Assembly (NCBI RefSeq): GCF_030817055.1
Contig: NZ_JAUSYV010000001.1
Span: 2,132,001 to 2,196,000 of the forward strand
Direction of reading: 5' to 3'
DNA length: 64,000 nt
Source of the DNA: Bacillus sp. V2I10
GTDB taxonomy: Bacteria; Bacillota; Bacilli; Bacillales; Bacillaceae
A program made the position numbers and the translations under genes. This document shows positions 44,938 to 53,886 of the stretch, piece after piece; within the stretch, counting starts at the first letter, position 1; each line of letters starts with the position of its first letter. The notes beneath the pieces are model-generated. The model saw only the letters and a program-made list of their open reading frames with translations, did no database searches and was not told where the DNA came from.

Positions 44938-45189
44938 CTACAGCAGTTCTTCATAAACTTCATTGAGCTGATCAACACGCACATAATCCTGTTCACCCAT
45001 TGCGTGCTTGATTTCATGAGGCAGCATCTTATTTAAAAAAGACTGTTCTTTTTCAGATAATTCACGGGCAAAATGTTTTTCGTCATCATAGACTTGTTGA
45101 GTCAGCTTTTGATATAAATGCCTGCTTACTTCATGATCATCCAGATAATTGGACAGTACCTCGCGCAAATAGCTTAATGATTTATCCAT
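44938..45189 (-). CDS. csgA: CsgA-like sigma-G-dependent spore protein
   Basis: 83 residues. The start (MDKSLSYLREVLSNYLDDHE), the middle (SFLNKMLPHEIKHA) and the end (QLNEVYEELL) match what I remember of B. subtilis CsgA, a spore protein made under sigma-G. It starts 3 bp behind the preceding small gene, so the two are coupled. In B. subtilis csgA lies elsewhere on the chromosome. Confidence 0.75.
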   Translation of the reverse strand: MDKSLSYLREVLSNYLDDHEVSRHLYQKLTQQVYDDEKHFARELSEKEQSFLNKMLPHEIKHAMGEQDYVRVDQLNEVYEELL

Positions 45190-45191
45190 CT

Positions 45192-45350
45192 TCAGCGGTC
45201 CTCAAAGTACTTTTTTACTTTTTCCTTATCGCTGCCGGAAAAATAGGGATTCTCTTCAGCAGAGGTTGAAGAGTCCAGATTTGTCTTAATCACAAGCTTT
45301 GGGGAATCTGAAGGTTCTGCGCTTATTCTTTTCGTATGTTCATTTTGCAT
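45192..45350 (-). CDS. Small hydrophilic protein upstream of csgA
   Basis: 52 residues, starting MQNEHTKRISAEPSDSPK and ending KEKVKKYFEDR. A very good ribosome site (GGCAGGAGGTGC) lies 6 nt before the ATG, and the stop is immediately before the csgA start. Not recognised; linkage suggests a spore function. Confidence 0.72.
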   Translation of the reverse strand: MQNEHTKRISAEPSDSPKLVIKTNLDSSTSAEENPYFSGSDKEKVKKYFEDR

Positions 45351-45401
45351 GTATTGCACCTCCTGCCTATAGTTTCTTATAGGTGAGGCATAATTATAGT
45401 G

Positions 45402-45830
45402 TTAATTTTTGGATGGGGGAAAAGATTCTGCAATAGGTATTGAAATCAGCAGACAGCTGTTTTTATAAGTTGTGTATAATTGATTTTTATCCGGGGCAAA
45501 AGGCAAGAATACTGTTTTAGAGATGTGCTCGCATGTCTGTGAAACGCTCGAACCTCCTGTGTGATGGATGTTGATTTCTTCCTGATGGGTGATGGTGATG
45601 GTTAAATAGCATTCATGCAGTTCAATGCGGATTTGATCCTTTTTTATACCCGGGAGCTCCGCTTTAACAAAATAATGGCCGCTTTCTTCGTACTGAGAAA
45701 TTTTCAGATAGGATGCGTTCGCCTTTTTCTGAAACATTTTTTCAAATTCAATTAAATGCTGTTCAAAAGAGCTGTCGCCAAAAAAATGTTCTGCGAGCTC
45801 ATAAAAAGGATTTTGTTTTTTCTTATTCAT
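45402..45830 (-). CDS. Hsp20/alpha-crystallin family protein
   Basis: 142 residues with an alpha-crystallin domain at about 42-130: YEESGHYFVKAELPGIKKDQ, IRIELHECYLTITI, and VFLPFAPDKNQLYTTYKNS close to the AxxxNGxL position, though the usual Asn-Gly-Leu is changed to KNSCLL. B. subtilis has spore-coat Hsp20 members (CotM, CotP), and this copy lies upstream of the csgA run on the same strand. A chaperone or spore-coat role is inferred. Confidence 0.85.
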   Translation of the reverse strand: MNKKKQNPFYELAEHFFGDSSFEQHLIEFEKMFQKKANASYLKISQYEESGHYFVKAELPGIKKDQIRIELHECYLTITITHQEEINIHHTGGSSVSQTCEHISKTVFLPFAPDKNQLYTTYKNSCLLISIPIAESFPPSKN

Positions 45831-46013
45831 TTTTATGCTCTCCCCGTTCTTTTAGGCTAAATTATGCAAGAAGTTGTGAATTGGTTGCTTGATTCAAGCT
45901 TTTTGTGATTAAATAATGATGATTAAGATGGGGACGGGCTTAGGGAAGCGTTTAAATTCAGGGGTACAGGGTATTTCTAATAATAGAAACGAAAGCAGAA
46001 AAGGAGAATGAAC

Positions 46014-46514
46014 ATGCTGAAAAAATTATTTGGAAAAAAGACTGAAAAGCAAACAGAAGAAACGGTTTACGCACCTCTAACAGGAAGATTACTTAACCTT
46101 GAAGATGTACCGGATCCGGTCTTTTCTCAAAAAATGATGGGCGACGGGATGGCAATTGAACCTTCTGAAGGTATCCTTGTATCTCCGGTTGAAGGAGAAA
46201 TCATTCAGCTTTTTCACACAAAACATGCGATTGGAATTAAAAGCCTGACTGGCATGGAAATTTTACTTCATATCGGACTTGAAACGGTTGCGATGAACGG
46301 GGAAGGCTTTGAAGCTTTTGTGAAAGAGGGCGATAAAGTAAAACCTGGAGATAAATTAATTACGTTTGATCTGAATTTAATTAAAGAAAAAGCAGCGAGC
46401 ACCATAACACCAATCATCATCACAAACGGAGATATTATAGAAAATGTGCAAAAATCTCCATTAGGCGAGGTTAAAGGCGGCTCTGATAAAGTGTTTGAAA
46501 TAAAAGTGAAATAA
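46014..46514 (+). CDS. ypqE: PTS glucose-type EIIA protein
   Basis: A 166-residue stand-alone EIIA of the glucose family. Core motif VSPVEGEIIQLF, the phosphorylated histidine in EILLHIGLETV near residue 88, and FVKEGDKVKPGDKLITFDL. Start at 46014 is 8 nt after AAAGGAG; an ATG two codons earlier is too close. It can pass phosphate to EIIBC subunits that lack their own A domain. B. subtilis YpqE is the likely match; its partner is not in the window. Confidence 0.9.
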   Translation: MLKKLFGKKTEKQTEETVYAPLTGRLLNLEDVPDPVFSQKMMGDGMAIEPSEGILVSPVEGEIIQLFHTKHAIGIKSLTGMEILLHIGLETVAMNGEGFEAFVKEGDKVKPGDKLITFDLNLIKEKAASTITPIIITNGDIIENVQKSPLGEVKGGSDKVFEIKVK

Positions 46515-46525
46515 CGAAATGGATA

Positions 46526-46552
46526 AAGCGGGCAGCTGCCTGCTTTTTTTAT
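46526..46552 (+). terminator. Terminator after ypqE
   Basis: GCGGGCAG and CTGCCTGC arms followed by TTTTTTT. Confidence 0.85.
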
Positions 46553-46772
46553 TGGCAGGTGGCAGGGTAACAGAATGGATTTCATTAGATCCAATTGAAC
46601 GGAATACATAATAAAAGTCATGGAATTCATTCTTAAATCAGGCAACCGATCTCCAAACCTCAGACCTCATATTTCTCAATAAACCTCACCAAAATTTCCA
46701 ATAATTAATTATGGGCTGTTCCACTTAAAAACGAACGTTTATTCTGTTAAAATGAATGAAGAGGTGAAGCGA

Positions 46773-49058
46773 ATGAGAAGAAAGCAGTCACTAGCAGAAA
46801 TCATTGAATTTCTAAAAAAGGATGAGCAGTTTAAGCATCAGGTTGTACATGCTCATTCAATTGAACCAAGAGAAGCAAAAACGGCTGAAATGCCTGCTTC
46901 AGTGGACCCGAAATTAAAATCAGCTCTTGCAGCAAGAGGCATACATAATTTATATACTCATCAGGCTACGGCCTATGAGCTTGCACATATGAATAAAAGC
47001 TTTGTAGCTGTGACACCGACAGCATCAGGGAAAACACTTTGCTACAACTTGCCGGTGCTGCAGCAAATTCTAAATGATGAATCAAGCAGAGCACTCTATT
47101 TGTTTCCGACGAAAGCACTTGCGCAGGATCAGAAAAGTGAATTGAACGAGCTGATCACAGAGCTTGGAGTCAATATTAATTCATATACGTATGACGGTGA
47201 CACGGCACCAAACATCCGAAATGTCATTCGCAAAGCGGGGCATATCGTCATGACAAATCCGGATATGCTTCACTCTGCGATTTTGCCGCACCATACGAAA
47301 TGGGTCTCTCTTTTCGAGAACTTAAAATATATCATTATCGATGAGCTCCATATTTACAGGGGGATATTTGGCAGCCACGTTGCTAATGTCATAAGAAGAT
47401 TGAAGCGTATTTGCCGTTTTTATGGAAGTAATCCGGTGTTTATCTGTACATCTGCAACTATAGCAAATCCGCAGGAACTCGCAGAGAATTTGCTGGAGGA
47501 GGAGATGTCTCTTGTTGATGACAACGGTGCACCATCCGGGAGAAAGCATTTTTTATTTTACAATCCTCCAATCGTGAACAAACCGCTGAATATCCGAAAA
47601 AGCGCTACGCTTGAGGTAAGAAAAATTGCAAGCGAACTATTAAAAAATAAGATTCAGACGATCGTTTTTGCAAGAAGCAGAGTGCGTGTTGAGATTATCT
47701 TAACGTATTTGCAGGAGCTTATTAAAGGGGAACTTGGCAATCAGACGATACGCGGGTATCGCGGAGGATATTTGCCTAAGCAGAGGCGAGAGATTGAAAA
47801 AGGGCTTAGAAACGGCGACATTCTTGGAGTTGTCAGTACAAATGCCCTTGAACTTGGAGTAGACATCGGCCAGCTTCAGGTGTGCATAATGACGGGATAT
47901 CCCGGGACCATTGCAAGTGCGTGGCAGCAGGCTGGAAGAGCTGGAAGAAGAAGCGGAGAGGCGCTTATTGTCATGGTTGCAGGATCGACGCCGATTGACC
48001 AGTATATCATTCAGCATCCTGATTACTTTTTTAAGCAAAATCCCGAGACAGCCATAATAAATCCAGATAATCTCATTGTTTTAGTAGACCATGTGAAATG
48101 TGCGGCGTTTGAACTGCCCTTCAAAAAAGGGGAAAACTTCGGTAATGCCGAGCTCGAGGATATCCTTGTATTTTTGACGGAAGAAAAGGTGCTTTACTTT
48201 AACCGCGAGCGTTATCATTGGATGAACGATTCGTTTCCAGCCCATAACATCAGCCTGAGATCAGCTTCCCAGGAAAACGTCATTATCGTTGATCAGTCAA
48301 CTATCGCTCACGTTAAAGTTATTGGGGAAATGGACAGATTCAGCACAATGACTCTGCTGCATGATGAAGCCATCTACCTGCATCAGGGGATTCAATATCA
48401 GGTTGAGAAGCTTGACTGGGAAGAGAAAAAGGCGTTTGTGAGAGAAGTGGATGTTGATTATTTTACGGACGCAAATCTTGCTGTCCAGCTAAAAGTGCTG
48501 GAGGAAGATAAATCAAAAAGGAACGATACGCATCAGCTTGGATTCGGAGATGTAACGGTTCAGGCAATGGCTACGATCTTCAAAAAAATTAAATTCGATA
48601 CACATGAAAACATCGGTTCGGGACCCATTCATCTGCCGGAAGAAGAGCTGCATACGAATGCTGCCTGGATCAGTTTATCGGAGGAACTGGCAAAATCGCT
48701 TAAAAAAGACAGGCTTGAGGAAGCGCTGCTGGGAATTGCACATGCTCTGAAGCATATTGTCCCGTTAAGCGTGATGTGTGATCCATCCGATATTAGTGTT
48801 ATTCCGCAAATGAAAGCGACTCATAATGACCTGCCGACAGTATTTTTGTATGACCGTTATCCGGGCGGGGTGGGTCTTTCAAATAAGGTGTTTGAAACAA
48901 TGGAGATCGTCCTGCAGGAAGCGATGGGGATGATTGCAGGCTGTCCATGCGAATCCGGATGCCCATCGTGCACAGGACTTGAAGGGTCTGATCATCAAAA
49001 AAACGATACCCTTAAATTATTAGTTCAGTTAAAAGGAGCAGAGAATCCTTGTCATTAA
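46773..49058 (+). CDS. mrfA: DEAD/DEAH helicase MrfA (YprA)
   Basis: A 761-residue SF2 helicase. Walker A TPTASGKTLCYN near residue 88, IIDELHIYRG for motif II, TSATIANP for motif III, and QAGRAGRRSGEA for motif VI. The C-terminal domain has the cysteine cluster CPCESGCPSC. In B. subtilis MrfA with MrfB repairs mitomycin C damage. The ATG at 46773 follows GAGGTGAAG; the frame is open to 46752 but without a site. mrfB overlaps its end by 10 nt. Confidence 0.95.
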   Translation: MRRKQSLAEIIEFLKKDEQFKHQVVHAHSIEPREAKTAEMPASVDPKLKSALAARGIHNLYTHQATAYELAHMNKSFVAVTPTASGKTLCYNLPVLQQILNDESSRALYLFPTKALAQDQKSELNELITELGVNINSYTYDGDTAPNIRNVIRKAGHIVMTNPDMLHSAILPHHTKWVSLFENLKYIIIDELHIYRGIFGSHVANVIRRLKRICRFYGSNPVFICTSATIANPQELAENLLEEEMSLVDDNGAPSGRKHFLFYNPPIVNKPLNIRKSATLEVRKIASELLKNKIQTIVFARSRVRVEIILTYLQELIKGELGNQTIRGYRGGYLPKQRREIEKGLRNGDILGVVSTNALELGVDIGQLQVCIMTGYPGTIASAWQQAGRAGRRSGEALIVMVAGSTPIDQYIIQHPDYFFKQNPETAIINPDNLIVLVDHVKCAAFELPFKKGENFGNAELEDILVFLTEEKVLYFNRERYHWMNDSFPAHNISLRSASQENVIIVDQSTIAHVKVIGEMDRFSTMTLLHDEAIYLHQGIQYQVEKLDWEEKKAFVREVDVDYFTDANLAVQLKVLEEDKSKRNDTHQLGFGDVTVQAMATIFKKIKFDTHENIGSGPIHLPEEELHTNAAWISLSEELAKSLKKDRLEEALLGIAHALKHIVPLSVMCDPSDISVIPQMKATHNDLPTVFLYDRYPGGVGLSNKVFETMEIVLQEAMGMIAGCPCESGCPSCTGLEGSDHQKNDTLKLLVQLKGAENPCH

Positions 49059-50293
49059 AAGGAAAGTTAAATCGATTAAAAACACATATGTCGCTTGAAG
49101 GCAGTTCAGAAACTGTACAAACAGCCCATTCGGAGGAAATTCCCAACCTTGAAAAGTGGAACGCTCTAGATGCCAAGCCCTTTTGGTTTGATGGAGAGTA
49201 TTGCATGGTCAGGGAACGCACTTATCCGCTGGACTATAAACATGGTCTCTATCAAATGGGTGAATTTCATAGAGCCGTTTCTCTTTGGAATGAAAGAAAC
49301 AGCCTGCATCCATTATCGTCCAAAGACCATGATTCTTTTGAATTATTTTTCTTTGATACAGAAACGACGGGACTCGGGGGCGGTGCAGGCAATACAATCT
49401 TTCTGCTTGGGCATGCACAGGTTTTCAAAGACAAGGTGGTTGTCAAGCAGCATTTTCTCCCTAAACCGGGAAACGAAGTCGCACTTTATCAAAGCTTTTT
49501 AAGCCATGTGAATACAAAGACTCTCGTAACCTATAACGGTAAAGCGTTCGATTGGCCTCAGGTGAAAACAAGGCATACTCTAGTACGCGAACAAGTGCCA
49601 AAACTTCCTGCTTTCGGCCACTTTGATTTGTTCCATGCCGCGAGAAGGTTATGGAAATCAAGCTTGGAATCAGTAAAACTCAGCATAGTAGAGAAAGAAA
49701 TACTAGGTATTGAACGTGAGCATGATGTTCCTGGCTATCTTGCTCCTATGCTTTATTTTACCTTTGTTCAGTCTCAGGATCCTGATCATATCGAGGGAGT
49801 AATGATTCATAACGAGATTGATATTCTTTCTTTAATTACTTTGTATACACATCTTTCTTACCGAATCTTGTTCCCGGGTGTCGAAGCAACGGATACAGAA
49901 CAGTATGAAGTGGCAAGATGGCTGCTGTCTGCAGGAGATCAAGAAACAGCGTTCGACACATTCAGATCTGTAGCAGACCGCAGTGAGGCTAAAGAATTCG
50001 AGGCGAAATTCGAAATGGCCATGCATTTGAAAAGGAAAAAACAACTGAAGGAAGCCCTGCCATTATTTCATTCTGTTGCTGAGTGCACGAGCTTGAAACA
50101 GAAGGCGAAAGCTGCAGTAGAGCTTGCGAAGTATTATGAACACAAAGAAAAGAACTATGAAAAAGCACTGTCATATGCGACATCTGCTTACTTAACGATT
50201 AAAGCAAAAGATCAAACACTAAAAACCGATTCTGAAAAAGAAAAGCTTGCACTCTTAAAAAGAATGAAGCGATTAGGAAATAAAAGCCGCTGA
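49049..50293 (+). CDS. mrfB: DEDD exonuclease MrfB (YprB)
   Basis: A 414-residue metal-dependent 3'-5' exonuclease, partner of MrfA. DEDD motifs: FFDTETTGLGGGAGN near residue 108, YNGKAFDWPQVKTR near 164 and HNEIDILSLITLY near 255. The last 120 residues look like TPR-type helices (AKFEMAMHLKRKKQLKEAL). Start codon is TTG within the last codons of mrfA, with AAAGGAGCAGAG upstream. Terminator follows. Confidence 0.93.
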   Translation: MSLKGKLNRLKTHMSLEGSSETVQTAHSEEIPNLEKWNALDAKPFWFDGEYCMVRERTYPLDYKHGLYQMGEFHRAVSLWNERNSLHPLSSKDHDSFELFFFDTETTGLGGGAGNTIFLLGHAQVFKDKVVVKQHFLPKPGNEVALYQSFLSHVNTKTLVTYNGKAFDWPQVKTRHTLVREQVPKLPAFGHFDLFHAARRLWKSSLESVKLSIVEKEILGIEREHDVPGYLAPMLYFTFVQSQDPDHIEGVMIHNEIDILSLITLYTHLSYRILFPGVEATDTEQYEVARWLLSAGDQETAFDTFRSVADRSEAKEFEAKFEMAMHLKRKKQLKEALPLFHSVAECTSLKQKAKAAVELAKYYEHKEKNYEKALSYATSAYLTIKAKDQTLKTDSEKEKLALLKRMKRLGNKSR

Positions 50294-50329
50294 TTATTCC
50301 CCGGGGAAGCGCAAAATCAGCGGTTTTTC
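50284..50329 (+). terminator. Terminator after mrfB
   Basis: AGCCGCTGATT and AATCAGCGGTTT arms with a loop containing CCCCGGGG, followed by TTTCG. Confidence 0.75.
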
Positions 50330-50447
50330 GCAGAGGATTTGTCGATATTGTGAAATTTTGAAAAGAATAAAATAGGTAATTGTAGAATGGTGTAGATGTG
50401 TGTAAAATTAAGGACTGTAAACACTATCTGCCTGGGGTGATCGGAAT

Positions 50448-50543
50448 ATGTACAAAGGGATTTTCTACTTGTTTTTCATCGTTTTATTTGCAACAGTTTT
50501 TATCTTTTCAAACTTCAAAGACACATTCTACGCTTTCTTGTAA
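50448..50543 (+). CDS. Small single-pass membrane peptide
   Basis: 31 residues: MYKG, then a hydrophobic helix (IFYLFFIVLFATVFIF), then SNFKDTFYAFL. GGGGTGATC is 5 nt upstream of the ATG. Not recognised. Its place before cotD and its shape recall small membrane peptides of spore-formers, but this is only a possibility. Rest of the mrfB-cotD gap shows nothing more. Confidence 0.5.
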   Translation: MYKGIFYLFFIVLFATVFIFSNFKDTFYAFL

Positions 50544-50638
50544 AAAATAGGTTAATGCATCAGTACATGTACACACTTTTCTTCATAGACTATCACTGTA
50601 AGACAGATAAGAAATGAAGGAAAGGAGTCAAAACAAAT

Positions 50639-51049
50639 ATGATGCGTAATAATAATATGCCAAATATGGTATCACCAGGTTCAATGGGACCGAATATGCC
50701 AAACATGGTGTCACCGATGGGACCGAATATGCCGAATATGGTGTCACCTAGTATGATGGGACCGAATATGCCAGCTCCAAACATGGTGTCACCAAGCATG
50801 ATGGGACCTATGGGACCTGCTAAAATGTGTCCGCCGATTGTCCATCCTACAAAATGCTGTGTTCAGCACACATTTTCTACAACAGTCGTTCCGCACATTC
50901 ATCCTGTTCACACTACTGTAGTCAACCATCAGAACTTTCAGCATAAACATTATTTCCCTCAAACACAATCTATGGCAAATAATGCTTCAAATCAACAATT
51001 CAACTGCGGCGGCGGTCCAAGACCACCATTTAGTCCTTACGGCCGTTAA
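50639..51049 (+). CDS. cotD: Spore coat protein CotD
   Basis: A 136-residue inner-coat protein. The conserved half begins CPPIVHPTKCCVQHTFSTTV and continues PHIHPVHTTVVNHQ and HKHYFPQTQS, rich in His and Cys. The first 60 residues are a repeat of PNMVSP/SMMGPNMP units, longer than I recall from B. subtilis CotD (75 residues). AAAGGAGTC is 11 nt before the ATG; a second ATG follows directly. Expressed in the mother cell late in sporulation. Confidence 0.93.
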   Translation: MMRNNNMPNMVSPGSMGPNMPNMVSPMGPNMPNMVSPSMMGPNMPAPNMVSPSMMGPMGPAKMCPPIVHPTKCCVQHTFSTTVVPHIHPVHTTVVNHQNFQHKHYFPQTQSMANNASNQQFNCGGGPRPPFSPYGR

Positions 51050-51057
51050 CCTCGGAT

Positions 51058-51096
51058 AGTAGGAGCTGATGCTAGATATCAGCTCCTATCTTCTTT
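51058..51096 (+). terminator. Terminator after cotD
   Basis: TAGGAGCTGAT and ATCAGCTCCTA arms with a short loop, followed by TCTTCTTTTT. Confidence 0.88.
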
Positions 51097-51116
51097 TTAA
51101 GGGAGACGATACATAG

Positions 51117-51683
51117 ATGAAAGTAATAACAGTTTCAGGCTACAAGCCATTTGAGCTGGGCGTTTTTAAAAAAGATGATCCTGCTATTGGGTATATTAAA
51201 AAGGCAATAGAAAAATCATTGAGGCCGCTGATTGAAGACGGCTTAGAATGGGTATTGATCAGCGGACAGCTGGGTGTTGAACTATGGGCTGCAGAGGTTG
51301 TCTTTGATTTACAGTTAGAGTATGATGAATTAAAGCTGGGTGTGCTAACACCTTTTCTGGATCAGGAAGAGAAGTGGAATGAAGACAATAAAGAGTATTA
51401 TGAATTCATTCTGTCTCAAGCTGATTTTGTTGATAGTATTACAAAACGAAAATACGAAAATCCAAACCAGTTTCGCTTAAAAAATGAGTTTTTTGTTTCA
51501 AAGAGTCAAGGTTTGCTTCTTGTTTATGATGAAGAAAACCAGGGTTCTCCAAAATTTTTGCTTGAGACGGCCAAAAAAAAGTCTGAAGCTAACGAATATT
51601 CATTAATGATGATTTCTTTTTCAGATCTGCAAATGATTGTAGAAGAAGAACAGAGTATATCGGATGGATTTTGGTCAAGTTAG
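51117..51683 (+). CDS. ypsA: DUF1273 protein YpsA
   Basis: A 188-residue protein of the SLOG/DUF1273 type: VITVSGYKPFELGVF at the start, VLISGQLGVELWAAEVV near 55-72 with the glycine-rich nucleotide-binding turn, and GLLLVYDEENQGSP near 140. In Firmicutes YpsA influences cell division and is next to gpsB, as here. AAGGGAGACGAT precedes the ATG. Confidence 0.92.
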   Translation: MKVITVSGYKPFELGVFKKDDPAIGYIKKAIEKSLRPLIEDGLEWVLISGQLGVELWAAEVVFDLQLEYDELKLGVLTPFLDQEEKWNEDNKEYYEFILSQADFVDSITKRKYENPNQFRLKNEFFVSKSQGLLLVYDEENQGSPKFLLETAKKKSEANEYSLMMISFSDLQMIVEEEQSISDGFWSS

Positions 51684-51759
51684 CGAAGAGAAATTGACAA
51701 TTGCAATCAAGATGTGAAAAAATATGTAAAGATGATTTCAGTGTGACGAGGTGAAAGAG

Positions 51760-52065
51760 ATGCTTTCTGATAAAATAAAATTAACGGCTAAAGAAATTTT
51801 AGAAAAAGAATTTAAACAGGGTATGCGCGGTTATAAGCAGGAAGACGTTGATAAATTTTTAGACTTAGTGATTAAAGATTATGAAACGTTTCATCAGGAA
51901 ATTGAGGAGCTGCAGCAGGAAAATCTTCGTTTGACAAAGCAGCTTGAAGATTCTTTTAATCGCAAACAGGCTCAGCCAGTACAAACAAATACGACGAATT
52001 TTGATATTCTGAAACGTTTATCTAACTTAGAGAAACACGTTTTCGGCAGTAAGCTTTACGATTGA
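51760..52065 (+). CDS. gpsB: Cell division protein GpsB
   Basis: A 101-residue DivIVA-like coiled-coil protein that guides PBP1 between septum and side wall. N-terminal membrane-binding part KEFKQGMRGYKQEDVDKFLD, coiled coil IEELQQENLRLTKQL, and C-terminal trimerisation end RLSNLEKHVFGSKLYD. The ATG at 51760 follows GACGAGGTG; a GTG three codons upstream lies inside that site. Its client ponA is in the same window. Confidence 0.97.
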   Translation: MLSDKIKLTAKEILEKEFKQGMRGYKQEDVDKFLDLVIKDYETFHQEIEELQQENLRLTKQLEDSFNRKQAQPVQTNTTNFDILKRLSNLEKHVFGSKLYD

Positions 52066-52129
52066 TTGATTCCATTTATTTACACTTGCAATACTCTCTT
52101 AAATTATCTATACTAGTATTTGTTCTTAA

Positions 52130-52545
52130 AAAATAATAACGTTCAGGTAATCGCTGCAGTCTTTAGGGCTGTAGAGGAAAGTCCATGCTCGCACGGTGCT
52201 GAGATGCCCGTAGTGTTCGTGCCTAGCGAAGTCATAAGCTAGGGCAGCCAAGATATTGGCTGACGGCAGGGAACAAGCCTAAGTCCCATCCGGGATATGG
52301 CTCTAATACCTTGAAAGTGCCACAGTGACGTAGTCTTTCGGGAAACTGAAAGAGTGGAACGCGGTAAACCCCTCGAGCGAGAAACCCAAATATAGGTAGG
52401 GGCACCTTCTCTTAGGAATTAAACAAGGAGAAGGCCGGAAGCGACACGCTTCTGTAGATAGATGATTACCACCGGAGTACGAGGCGATACCGGCCGTTTG
52501 CAGTACAAAGGGACAAAACATGGCTTACAGAACGTTATTACAGGT
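52130..52545 (+). ncRNA. rnpB: RNase P RNA (type B)
   Basis: Catalytic RNA that removes tRNA 5' leaders. Conserved blocks in order: GTAATCGCTGCAG, GAGGAAAGTCCATGCTCGC, GGTGCTGAGATGCCCGTAG, GAACGCGGTAAACCCCTCG, AGATAGATGATTACC, and ACAAAACATGGCTTACAGA. The P1 helix pairs AATAACGTT at the 5' end with AACGTTATT at the 3' end. Exact 5' end is estimated. It lies between gpsB and ypsC, as in B. subtilis. Confidence 0.98.
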
Positions 52546-52562
52546 TACTATAAATGCGAAAC

Positions 52563-52595
52563 AGGCTCTCTTCACTTAGATGAGAGCTTTTCATT
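52563..52595 (+). terminator. Terminator after rnpB
   Basis: GGCTCTCTTCA-type arm and AGATGAGAGCT arm (GCTCTC / GAGAGC core), followed by TTTTCATTT. Confidence 0.7.
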
Positions 52596-52675
52596 TACAT
52601 AAAAATTCGGCCTGAACAAGCTAACAGACGTTTGCGATAACTGTCAGATATATTACAGAAAAGAAGGTGATTTTC

Positions 52676-53827
52676 ATGGGAAAAGTCACATTAATTGCTA
52701 CAGCGGCAATGGGCCTTGAAGCACTTGTTGCAAAGGAAGTGCGTGATCTTGGCTATGAGTGCACAACAGAAAACGGAAAAGTTACATTTCAGGCAGAAGC
52801 TAAAGACATACCGCGTGTGAATTTGTGGCTGCGCACAGCAGACCGTGTCAAATTAAAAGTAGGAGAATTCAAAGCCTATTCATTTGACGAGCTTTTTGAA
52901 AAAACAAAAGCATTAAACTGGGGAGATATTATTCCTGCGCAGGCTGAATTTCCTGTCACAGGAAAATCAGTGAAATCAAAGCTGTTCAGCGTATCTGATT
53001 GCCAAAGGATCGTGAAAAAAGCAATCGTCGAAAAACTCAAAAGCCATCATAATATCGCATCTGATTGGTATGAGGAATCAGGTCCTCTTTATAAAGTGGA
53101 GATTGCTCTTTTAAAAGATGTAGCCACACTGACCATTGACACAAGCGGTGCAGGGCTTCATAAAAGAGGCTTCAGGCTTGATCAGGGCGGAGCTCCATTA
53201 AAAGAAACATTGGCAGCAGCACTTGTTATGCTGACGAACTGGACACCGGACCGCCCATTTGCAGATCTTTTTTGCGGTTCAGGCACGATTCCTATTGAAG
53301 CAGCATTAATTGGACAGAATATTGCTCCAGGTTTTAATCGGGAATTTGTTTCCGAACAATGGAACTGGATTGATAAGCAGCACTGGAACAATGCAAGAAT
53401 AGAAGCAGAAGACCTGGCCAACTACGATGTTTCTCTTGATATCGCAGGCTACGACATCGATCACCGAATGATCCGGATCGCTGAGGAAAATGCGGATGAA
53501 GCTGGTCTTGGCGGCATTATTCAGTTCAAACAAATGCAGGTAAGCGACTTCACGACCAGAAAAGAATACGGCGTCATCGTCGGCAATCCGCCGTATGGCG
53601 AACGTCTGGGCGAAAAAGAAGAAGTGGAACAAATGTATAAGGATTTAGGGCGGGCACTGGCTCCTCATGATACATGGTCGATTTATATGCTGACTTCTCA
53701 TAAAGGATTTGAGCAATATTACGGCAGACAGGCTACAAAAAAACGAAAACTTTTTAACGGATTTATCGAAACAGATTATTATCAATTTTGGGGGAAACGC
53801 CCTCCGCGTGATAAGGAACAGGTATAG
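52676..53827 (+). CDS. ypsC: THUMP-domain RNA methyltransferase YpsC (RlmL-like)
   Basis: A 383-residue SAM-dependent methyltransferase: N-terminal THUMP RNA-binding domain (about 1-155) and a UPF0020-type Rossmann domain with FADLFCGSGTIPIEAAL (SAM site) and the N6-adenine/N2-guanine motif NPPYGERLG. It corresponds to the N-terminal half of E. coli RlmL, which makes m2G2445 of 23S rRNA; the exact target here is not shown. The ATG at 52676 is 6 nt after AAGAAGGTG. Confidence 0.92.
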   Translation: MGKVTLIATAAMGLEALVAKEVRDLGYECTTENGKVTFQAEAKDIPRVNLWLRTADRVKLKVGEFKAYSFDELFEKTKALNWGDIIPAQAEFPVTGKSVKSKLFSVSDCQRIVKKAIVEKLKSHHNIASDWYEESGPLYKVEIALLKDVATLTIDTSGAGLHKRGFRLDQGGAPLKETLAAALVMLTNWTPDRPFADLFCGSGTIPIEAALIGQNIAPGFNREFVSEQWNWIDKQHWNNARIEAEDLANYDVSLDIAGYDIDHRMIRIAEENADEAGLGGIIQFKQMQVSDFTTRKEYGVIVGNPPYGERLGEKEEVEQMYKDLGRALAPHDTWSIYMLTSHKGFEQYYGRQATKKRKLFNGFIETDYYQFWGKRPPRDKEQV

Positions 53828-53886
53828 ATTAATCCTCCCTTGAATACAATAGAATCAGTATTGATAAATTTCAAGGGGTGGTCTTT

